NCBI GenBank assembly: GCA_027563935.2
Contig: CM050449.1
Location: 48,520,507-48,584,506, forward strand
DNA length: 64,000 bases
DNA from: Costus lasius
Taxonomy: Eukaryota > Streptophyta > Magnoliopsida > Zingiberales > Costaceae
Direction of reading: 5' to 3'
The translations under genes were made by a program, and so were the position numbers. The notes under the pieces are model-generated. The model was not told where the DNA came from and made no database searches. It was given only the letters and a program-made list of their open reading frames with translations. Shown here piece by piece: positions 23,271 through 31,922 of this stretch; within the stretch, counting starts at the first letter, position 1, and each line of letters begins with the position of its first letter.

Positions 23271-24193
23271 GTTCAACTCTTGACCTAGGATTCAAGCCCC
23301 AAGATTAGACCTAGCCTAGCCGACCTCTAGCTCTATCTTCAAGGTTGGCTCCAAGGTCATTCTCCCATGGTTTAGCTCTCAAACCCTAGGGGTATACCCA
23401 CAAGGTTCGGCCAATGCCATGGTCTTCCTCCAAGGAAGGTGCACCATCTAGCAAGCCACAAGAGGGATAGCACACAAGCACAAGGCTCGGCCAAACCCTA
23501 ACTTGCGCCCCCATGCAAGGATGTGCCACCTTTGAAGCTTGTTGCGCCATCAGGCAAGGATGCGCAACCAAGCAAGCATGCACCTTGCTCCAAGTAGATG
23601 CGCCACCCTAATCTTATTCTTAGTTAAAAGCAAAAAGAAAAGCGGCACGCAGGCCTCACAAGGATACATCACAGGCATGCTAAGGGGCTTGACATATGAC
23701 CACAACATCATGCACAATCAAGTACTTACTCATGCAATTCTACATGCTCAATGAAAAACATAAAATCTGAAATTTTACTTTTTCATAAAACATGTCTCTC
23801 TTCCTTCCCTTCATATCACAAATCTTTGATTCAGAGTTTCTCTCAGGAGTCTACAAGAGGCATACCGGTTGCCCTCCTTGCAATCCCTAACTTGCTAGGA
23901 TAAGGGCAATCACCCAGTCCATGCCCTATTCCAACAAGTCTCTCAAGATAGGTCTATCCTATTATGAGAGGAGAAATTTTTTCTTCCATATATGGGTCTA
24001 TCCCATCACATGAAGAGAGCAAAGAACCACAAGAAGTTAATTAGAAGTAAGAAACAAGAGACCTACAATTTTTCTACTTAAAGAAAAATCATGCGCCAAC
24101 ATCTATGCAATATGCGAAAATGTAGATATGGCATGTGAGCATGAAAAGCATGAAAGAACATCGTTCGAGGCTCGCAAGTACCTCTGATACCAC
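23271..24193 (-). other. A1 leader, LTR-proximal part, with primer-binding site
   Basis: Begins with the second GTTCA copy left by A2. The primer-binding site is at 24181-24192 (minus strand TGGTATCAGAGG), one base from the A1 5' LTR. The rest is rich in TGCGCC-type words and carries no supported gene. Confidence 0.85.
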
Positions 24194-26289
24194 TGTTGGG
24201 AAACCCCGAGGACATTTTACAAATTTTCAGAGCCATGGACATACATTTTACGCAGCGGAAGAATGTCCCCGAAACAGGCTAGTCCCAAAAACCCAGTGAA
24301 GATCTCTTGCGAGGGGGTCGACACGATGTGATAGTAAGTACCTTTAAGCAATTGGAAACCGATGTCGATGAAGGCGCCCAAGTGTTCGCCCTCTGCAGTC
24401 TCGCACACACGGATTCCTCAAGTTTTCTTCTTCCTCGCCCGGTGCTAGCCTCGGGAAGAAGATCCATGCCTTAGGAGAATCCTCCAAGCAACTTGCGCCA
24501 CCACCAAGATGTGATGCGCCAAGGAGATGGAAGGAGAAGACAACGCCGCAAGCCTTCTTGTTCCTTTGCGCCAAGGAAAGGAAGAGAAGAAGCATGCTTG
24601 CGCCCTTGATGGAAGAAGAAGAGCTCTAAGCTCTCCAAGCCGTCGCCCTCTGATGCTTCACGCCTCCAATGAATTAGCATCATGAAGAGAGGGGGCGGCA
24701 AGGGCTTATTTATAGGAGCAAGAGGCGGTTAGGGGAGAATGGCAAGTGTTGACAATTAGGGCATGATTCTAGGAGATTATCCAATCAATTATATTGATTA
24801 AATCTCCACTCCCATATGCGCCCAAGACTTGCCAAAGCAATCATCAGCCATATGCGCCCATATCATGCCATATGAGGCATTCATCCCATCCATGCGCCTA
24901 GACCTAGTCAAGGCAATATGATGGATTGCCTAATGTGGCTTGGGCGCAAGTCCTAATCCAATTAGGACTCTAATTATGTTAATAATCAGCCCACAATTGT
25001 CAAACACAATCCAATCAATTATCTTGTGTGATTTAATCAAATCCAATTTGATTTAATCACCTAGGAGATACCAAACAAGGCATAGGCGCCAATTCTAGTC
25101 CAACTAGAATCCCATATACGCTTATCCCATTAATTCATCCCCATTATACCCTTCAAGCCTCATAGCCCTTCAATACAACTTATTAGCAAGCCCAACTAAG
25201 CAATGGGCCAAGCCCAAAGTCCATTATGCATGTTAACCAAGCTATTGGATCCAATCCAATTTAACCCATGGCTAAATGAGGCTAACCATGGTTAATTTGA
25301 TCAATATGCCAAAAACGGAAGTTGGCCCCAATAAGTTTCTTCCATCTCATCAGGCCCATTGGCGCTGATGAAATCTCCCAAATAGATCAGAGTTATCCAA
25401 TAACTCGATCTAAAGGCTACCCGATCAATATGAAAACTCGAGTATCAAGGTGTGCGACCCTGTAGGTTCCTCTAACGCTGGCAGTGCTAACCAAAGGTCA
25501 TCACAAGCAGTGAGTGGCACCTAGCAGTGCATCGCTGCTACCCAGGTTATTGGAATGGATATCGACATCGACATCCCCATCATCGCAACTAGGTACAGAT
25601 GCATTACAGTCTCTTTGCCGAACTGATATCCGATTGGACAAGTGTGTCACCACTTGTTTTCATCCAATCACATGGCTATAACTAGAACAGGTTCTTACCT
25701 CGGTATGGCCATACACTCTCAGTCATAGAACCATAAGGGAGCTCCTTGGATATCATACTTCCCAAAGGAAGGGGCAAATCCTATGTCTGTCCATTGACCT
25801 TCTCATATGGGTCGTGACATGCTCAATGACAACCGTTATGACCTCCCAACTACGGCAAGGTGTTAGGTTGCATCAAAGCAAGTCCCTAACCATATAGAAT
25901 GGTCAATGACCTCAAGTCAAGGGATCAATGCATCTCCTGTCACTTGTGAGGATAACTCATGACACCAAGTCATAGCCTCACAATGGGTCTGTCCAGTATA
26001 TCCTCCAATGATATACCCATGTGTCTGCGTTAGCACCACGTGCCTAACCAGCCCACATACCAGTCTCTCAAGTACCAGAGTTGTCCCATATCCACTCAGG
26101 TACATCGACTGGGGACTATAGTTTGAGCACAGATCCAATCTGTCTCCAGGGACATTATCATGTAAGTACACAATCGCAGGTGTAGACAAACAATGATAAC
26201 GACAATGCCAGAAAGATATATATATTAATATCAGAGTCAAGTAGTACAAAGATGGACCAAAACTAGGTCCTAGGGCATATACACCAACA
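24194..26289 (-). repeat. A1 5' LTR
   Basis: 2,096 bp, same length as 7658-9753 with about 15 base differences. On the minus strand it starts TGTTGGTGTATATG at 26289. Transcription would start downstream of the TATA-like motif near 24707-24715. Confidence 0.93.
24707..24715 (-). promoter_or_regulatory. TATA box candidate of A1
   Basis: Minus strand CTATAAATA, a good match to the plant TATA box, in an LTR position that would leave an R-U5 of about 0.5 kb. Identical in the 3' LTR (8171-8179). Confidence 0.6.
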
Positions 26290-26294
26290 ACACA

Positions 26295-26344
26295 TTCTAC
26301 GCCTTAAGTCGCAGGTTCGAATCCTCTCCGCGACACATATTTTT
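26295..26344 (+). mobile_element. SINE-like cassette, 3' half (B box)
   Basis: GGTTCGAATCC at 26314-26324 is an exact B box. It is followed by an acceptor-like CCGCGAC and a T-run (26340-26344) that could end Pol III transcription. The other half is at 7627-7657. The split is explained by the A1 insertion between ACACA duplications. Confidence 0.6.
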
Positions 26345-26460
26345 ACATAGCAGGAAAATACACAAATCGATACATTATCTCATTGAAAAACTTCTACAAA
26401 AATGCTAAATAATCAAAACTTTATTTTTTCTTACCTGCTAATAAATTTTCAGATCTTACA
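26345..26460 (-). mobile_element. Gypsy-I LTR, 5' terminus
   Basis: Read on the minus strand from 26460 it starts TGTAAGATC, has GGTAAG about 26 bases in, then TTTTGATT. The gypsy-F LTR starts at 57338 with the same TGTAAGATC, GGTAAG and TTTTGATT in the same order. It abuts a copia gag fragment at 26461, so gypsy-I appears inserted in that older gag. Confidence 0.65.
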
Positions 26461-26619
26461 GCTGTATGTCCTCGAGACGGCTATACCGCCTCAACCCGCT
26501 GCGAACGCCGCAAGGGCGGTTCAGGATGCCTATGAGAAGCATGTCAATGATAGCATTGATGTCGCTTGCCTGATGCTTGCGTCTATGACGCCAGAGTTGC
26601 AGCGTCAGCATGAGGATCT
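26461..26619 (+). pseudogene. Copia gag fragment H
   Basis: Encodes a 53-residue piece starting LYVLETAIPPQP and ending QRQHED, matching gag residues about 37-89 of copies B, D and E. It stops at the LTR of copia C on the right and meets the gypsy-I LTR terminus on the left. It is the oldest layer visible here, cut on both sides by later insertions. The rest of this element is not in the window. Confidence 0.85.
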
Positions 26620-28324
26620 TGTTGGGGTATGCCCTTAAGGCTAATGTTTGAGGCCTTGGGATTGTAACAGTATCATGTATAAACTCTTATGTTTATAAAG
26701 GCAATGGTTGTTATTCAGTTTGTTATATTATCTGCTGCAATACATATACTTCTGAATAATGTCTCAATGCTGTTCAGCTGGGCTGACATGCAGTAAAGTC
26801 CTTAGTCGATATATCTTGGCGAACATGAGACAGCCTTGATATGATTGAGACTAATATGTGTTCTAATCTTATAGGATGCTTCGAGCATGGAATAAGATGT
26901 AGACTCATGGGTACATTGGATGTACTGGACAGACCCTACTAGGATATTCAATTGCTTGTCACAATGTGAATAATCCTTGATTGCAACAAGTGGCACATTT
27001 CCTCTGACTTGAGATCACTTGTGTTTCTAAATGATGATTGTCATTGTTTTGAGGTAGTTCAATATCATTTGAAACATAATGGTTATAGACTTTCTTGGAT
27101 GGTGACCTTGAGTCAGGTTAGGGCACTAGTGATAGATAAAGGATTGCCGTCTCCTTAATTGGAGTGTGATGTTCTAAAGGGGCCCCCCTCTGTATGAGAT
27201 GATTGAGAAAGTGTATGGCCATACCCAGGTGACAGTGTTCATCTGATCTAATCATGCTCATCATATTGGAGCTACAAGCTTGACACGCTTGTCCAATAAG
27301 AACATCCAGTGGCAAAGGAAATTTGCATGCCTTGTGAATTGGATTCACACTTGTGCTGTGGTTTGGGTGTAGTCTTGGAAGACTCTTTCCTTTATATCGG
27401 GAAACAGTGATGTGTTGCTAGATACCCCTCACTGATCGTGATAACGTAAGTTATCGTTACCGACATTTAAAGGAAACCCTTAGGGTCACACAATTTGATG
27501 ATATGGCTTACTTAAGTCAGATCGTGTGGACTGAATTGTTTGGGTTCAGTTTAAAGGGATTTAGTCTCTGATTGTAAGTGAGATCTAGTCTGATCATGTT
27601 TGATTGATTAGGGCTTGAGATCGGTAAGCTTCGATTGAGAGAATAGATGCTAGATCAGTGAGATCATAGATGCTAGATCAGTGAGATCAGGAGCATCAAG
27701 AGATCAATGGTCAGATCTTAAGCCTTAGGGGTTTATTATAATTTGGACTAATTGCTTGGTTTATTTGGTTATTGAACCAAATCGATTTGAACCAGCTCAT
27801 TGGATGAGCGTATGGTTCAAGTTGGCATTTGCGATTGGGGTCACTTGAACGTTGAGATGGTTTTGCTATTTTTAGATAGCATGTCACAACGTGACCACAT
27901 CTCTCTCACGTCGCCCCTCTCTCGCCCTCTTGTCGCCGTTTTGCCTTTGGCTCTTCACACATTCGTGTGGAAAAAAGGTGGTAGACGAAAGAAGAAAAAA
28001 ATCGCCAAGCAAGGAAAGCTCTCTCTTCCCTTCAAACGATCAAAGACACCTTGGACGATCCTTGCTAGCACAAGGGACGACAAGAAGGAGCAAGCCGTTG
28101 ATCATCTTGTGTGTGACGATTTGGAGGAGACCTCTTTTGTTCTCTTGCTTCCAAGGCGCCATCTAGAAATGGCCATGGTATGAATCGCATTCTTTCTTGC
28201 ATTCAAAAGTTTTAATGTTGATCATAATACATGCATCGATCCCATGAAACCCTAGTATCCGCTGCCCATGTTTTGTATGCGCCACTTTAGGGTTTCGGCC
28301 CCCCTTATTGAAAGGGGACTTTCA
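26620..28324 (+). repeat. C 5' LTR
   Basis: 1,705 bp, TGTTGGGGTATGCC...GACTTTCA. Palindrome GTATGGCCATAC at 27213-27224; inverted repeat CCTTGCTAGCACAAGG at 28060-28075; ATG GCC ATG|GTATGA at 28169-28183. A 127-codon frame (27800-28183) happens to run into that ATG, but sister LTRs do not keep it open. Confidence 0.93.
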
Positions 28325-28403
28325 ATTGGTATCAGAGCAGGTTTTATGCATCGTTTTATGATTGCTTAATGCTTGGTCTTCATGTTTGATCCATACTTGC
28401 GCA
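28325..28403 (+). other. C leader, first segment, with primer-binding site
   Basis: Primer-binding site TGGTATCAGAGC at 28327-28338. The leader is cut 79 bases after the LTR by copia B; the last five bases, GCGCA, are the duplicated target. Confidence 0.88.
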
Positions 28404-30125
28404 TGTTGGGGTATGCCCTTAAGGCTAATGTTTGAGGCCTTTGGGATTGTATCAGTATCATGTAATAAACTCTTGTGTTTATAAAGGCATGGTTGTTATT
28501 CAGTTTGTTACCTTGTCTGCTGTAATAAGTGTACTACTGAATAATGTCTCAAAGCTGTTCAGCTAGGCTGACAGTTAAGTCCTTAGTCGAGATATCTTGG
28601 TGAACATGAGACAGCCTTGATATGATTGAGACTAACATGTGTTCTAATCTTATAGGATGCTTCGAGCATGGAATAAGATGTAGACTCATGGGTACATTGG
28701 ATGTACTGGACAGACCCTACTAGGATATTCAATTGCTTGTCACAATGTGAATAATCCTTGTATGCTACAAGTGGCACATGTCCTTTGACTTGAGATCACT
28801 TGTGTTTCTAAATGATGATTGTCATTGTTTTGAGGTAGTTCAATATCATTTGAAAGATAATGGTTATAAACTATCTTGGATAATGATCATGAGTCAGGTT
28901 AGGACACTAGTGATAGACATAGGATTGTCGTCTCCTTGTTCAAGGAGTGTGGTGTTCTATAGGGGCCCCCTTGGATGAGATGATTGAGAAAGTGTATGGC
29001 CATACCCAGATGACTATGATCATCTGATCTAATCATGCTCATTGTATTGGAGTTACAAGCTTGACATGCTTGTCCAATAAGAACATCCAGTGGCAAAGGA
29101 TACATGTATGCCTTGTGAAGTGGATTCACACTTGTGCTGTGGTTTGGGTGTAGTCTTGGAAGACTCTTTTCTTTATATCGGGAGACAGTGATGTGTTGCT
29201 AGATACCCCTCACTGATTGTGATAACGTGAGTTATCGTTACCGACATTTAAAGGAAACCCTTAGGGTCGCACAATTTGGTGATATGGCTTACTTGAGTCA
29301 GATCGTGTGGACTGGATTGTTTTGATTCAGTTTAAAGGAGTTTAAACTCTGATTGTAAGTGAGATCCAGTCTGATCATGTTTGATTGATTAGGGCTTGAG
29401 ATCGGTAAGCTTCGATCGAGAGTGTGGATGCTAGATCGATGAGATCAAGGGCATCAAAAGATGAACGGTCAGATTTTGAACCTTAGGGTTTATTTTGGTC
29501 TGGACCAATTCTTGGGCTGATTTGGTTTGGTCATTGGACCAACTGCATTGAACCGGCTCATATGTGAGCGCTTGGTTCATTTGAGAGAAGAGATATGCGT
29601 TTGGTTCACTTCATGTGAACGCATAACGCATGTATTCAAGACTTGCCAATTTTGGCATTTCGGTTTTGCAAAGTGATGAATGTCTCCACATTCGATCACA
29701 AGGCTTCTCTAACGCTCATCTCCCTTTTGGCTCTTGACGACACACACATTCTTGGGTGGTGTAAGTTGACGAGAAGAAGGATCGGCCAAGAGAGATTTTT
29801 CATCATCTCCTTCCATTCGACAAGCAAGCTTGGGTGCCTTGCTAGCACAAGGGACGCCAAGGAAGTAAGCAATCTTCATCTTGTGTGTGAACTTTTGGAG
29901 GAGATCTAAGTTGCTCTCTTCTTCCAAGCCGACATTCAACCCTATGGCATTGGTATGATCTCCTTCTTGATCTAATTAATCCATCAAAGTTGATCATATG
30001 AGCATATAAACGATTATGTTGTTGAAACCCTAGCAAACATGCATGCGCTCCCTTAGGGTTTCGGCCCCCCCCCCTCTTGAAAGGGGTTTTATCCGCTTGC
30101 GCTCCCCCTTGAAGGGGACTCTTCA
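28404..30125 (+). repeat. B 5' LTR
   Basis: 1,722 bp, TGTTGGGGTATGCC...GGGACTCTTCA. Inverted repeat CCTTGCTAGCACAAGG at 29837-29852 and ATG GCA TTG|GTATGA at 29944-29958. Close to the 3' end lies CCCCCTTGAAGGGG, a hairpin-prone palindrome next to the LTR tip. Confidence 0.95.
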
Positions 30126-31901
30126 ATTGGTATAAGAGGCAAGATCTTATATGAATCATATGATTGCTATGTATGTTTTGTGATCCATATATGTATGATG
30201 CTTAGATCTATGTTTTCTCTTCATGCGATTATACTAGTTGATAGTATGTTCATGTTGCGCATGTATGAGAGTTATATTGGCGCATGTATGTTGGTTGCGC
30301 TTCTATCATGTTGTTGTAGTTGTTTTTCGAAAACCCTAAATGACATGCACGACTTGCATATTAGATCTAAGCCGCACCTACAATAAACCCTTAGACGGGT
30401 TGATGGGGTTGAAAGCATCCTCCAGGTTAGATCAAACTAGTCTGATCAGACCATCTGACAGCCTAGATGGATCGACCAGATAGCACCTATGCGCAAGCAC
30501 GAGGTGGCTATAGGTCGATTGCATCACAGGCGTGTAGCGAGGTCTGGTTGAGACAACCAATGAACACTCTTGAGTTAGGCCCGGGATCACACCCGCTTGC
30601 CAGAACTCTTGAAGGTTGTTCAGCCCTTGGCGCATGCATGGTTGACCATTAGGTCAACTCGAGTCAGTTAGGACTTGGTGCATGCAAGGGCATGGATCTA
30701 ACTAGATTGATGAGTGGATCCCTATCAATGGACCGTTGTAAGGTTGTAGGGCACATAAGACAAGTAAAATTGATTCCAATGGGATTTCAAAATTTTTATT
30801 TTGTCTATGGATCACATGATTGATTGAATGATGCCATGATGCTTGTTTATTTAATCTTATGTGGGTTGCCCAAATGTGTGCTGTGCTGGGGCCTGCGTGC
30901 CTGGTTAATTATAAATTAATATTCATTTGTGATCTGCGAATCACATTGTTTTAATTTATAACATGTAATTGACCTGCGAGTCAATCTTGTCTAGATAGAT
31001 TAAAATGTATTTTAATCAGACAAGAATTCTATGCACACATGGCGATGAGGCTCATGCAACTGGTGGCGCACCTGAGCTGCATTTGGCGCTAGGGCCCTGG
31101 GTTGGGCCAGATCAGATATAAAAGGACCCTTAAAGAGCTCAAGTGAAGACTTAAGTAAAATTAAGGTCTTACTTAGGGTTCATGGGCTTTTACCACATAA
31201 GATCAGCATGCTTTTCTACTTATTGCTTATAATTAGAATTGCATGTTTAGTTATCTTCTGCTATCACCATAGGGTTTGCATGATAGTTATGAAGATAAAA
31301 GGACCGTTAAAATCCAACGCTAACACATCAAGCTCGTAAGCCTTCTGGCGCGAAACCTCACTGTTCTGATTATCGTTGGAGCCGTGTTGTACCCACTCAG
31401 TGGGCACGTCCATCTATCTTCAGATGGTGTGTGATTTCACCTGCGTGTTACAGAGAAGGGATTTATCGCTTCTCGTTGCTCAGCATAGCACGTGGTGGTC
31501 CAGGGAGTAGGTCGGGTCAGCTTGACCATGTAGGCTACATATGTGGCGCATATGGTAGCACATGGAGGCAGCCATCTGTGGGATCAGAGACTGTGTTGTA
31601 CCAACTCAGTTGGCACAGTCTGCTGGATTGCCCAGGTGAAGGGGAATCGCACGGGTTGGCGATTGGCAGGGACTGCCTACCAGAGATTAGTGCTTGTACT
31701 CTCTGTGCATCTTATCTCGCCTGAGCGGGACGCGGAGACCAAGTATGAAATCTGGATCCCATCTCACTAAAAGAGTGTTACTCTTTCGGACTGTTTTAAT
31801 GGATTTTACAGTCAGCTAAAATAGTGAGAAAAGAATCTTTCTTAAGTCCTGGATTGATTCTAGACATTGATACTGACCTTGTTGTTCTTGCATTGTTGTA
31901 G
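29953..31901 (+). other. Predicted leader intron of B
   Basis: Donor ATG GCA TTG|GTATGA; acceptor TTGTTGTAG|ATTCCTGCAG, then 21 nt to the gag ATG at 31923. The joined frame is open and in phase (M-A-L-I-P-A-A-T-N-T before the gag Met). The removed segment holds the primer-binding site. This is prediction only. Confidence 0.5.
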
Positions 31902-31922
31902 ATTCCTGCAGCAACGAACACC
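30126..31922 (+). other. B leader with variant primer-binding site
   Basis: The primer-binding site region at 30128 reads TGGTATAAGAGGC, with an A where sister copies have C. The 1.8-kb leader carries no supported gene and matches the leaders of C, D, E and A2 along its length. Confidence 0.85.

Larger units (their letters stand above)
7658..26289 (-). mobile_element. Ty1/copia element A1 (non-autonomous, contains A2)
   Basis: Complete minus-strand LTR element flanked by the perfect 5-bp target-site duplication ACACA (7653-7657 and 26290-26294). LTRs are 7658-9753 and 24194-26289, both 2,096 bp, with TGTTGG...CCAACA ends. The primer-binding site is at 24181-24192 and the polypurine tract at 9754-9768. 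Without A2 the element is about 9.5 kb. Its coding region is riddled with stops and frameshifts, yet the LTRs differ at only about 15 positions by eye. It therefore probably moved as an already defective element using another element's enzymes. Confidence 0.93.

Noticed and set aside
24281..24408. Donor-like AAAG|GTACTT in the A1 LTR as a counterpart of the family leader intron
   Set aside because: Joining it to the acceptor-like TTGTTGTAG before the A1 gag remnant is out of phase, and A1 is too degraded to judge.
26295..26336. Functional tRNA gene
   Set aside because: Only the T-arm/acceptor half is here. Joined with the A-box half, the acceptor stem does not pair, and no convincing anticodon arm is seen.
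26402..26638. Possible host exon fused to copia gag, with a splice-acceptor-like TTTTCAG just upstream
   Set aside because: The upstream sequence matches the terminus of the gypsy-F LTR in reverse (TGTAAGATC...GGTAAG), so the junction is better explained by a gypsy LTR inserted in gag than by exonisation.
27800..28183. 127-codon frame in the C LTR, basic and running into the LTR ATG
   Set aside because: Not kept open in the LTRs of B, E or A2, so it is probably a chance frame; only the last three codons are conserved.
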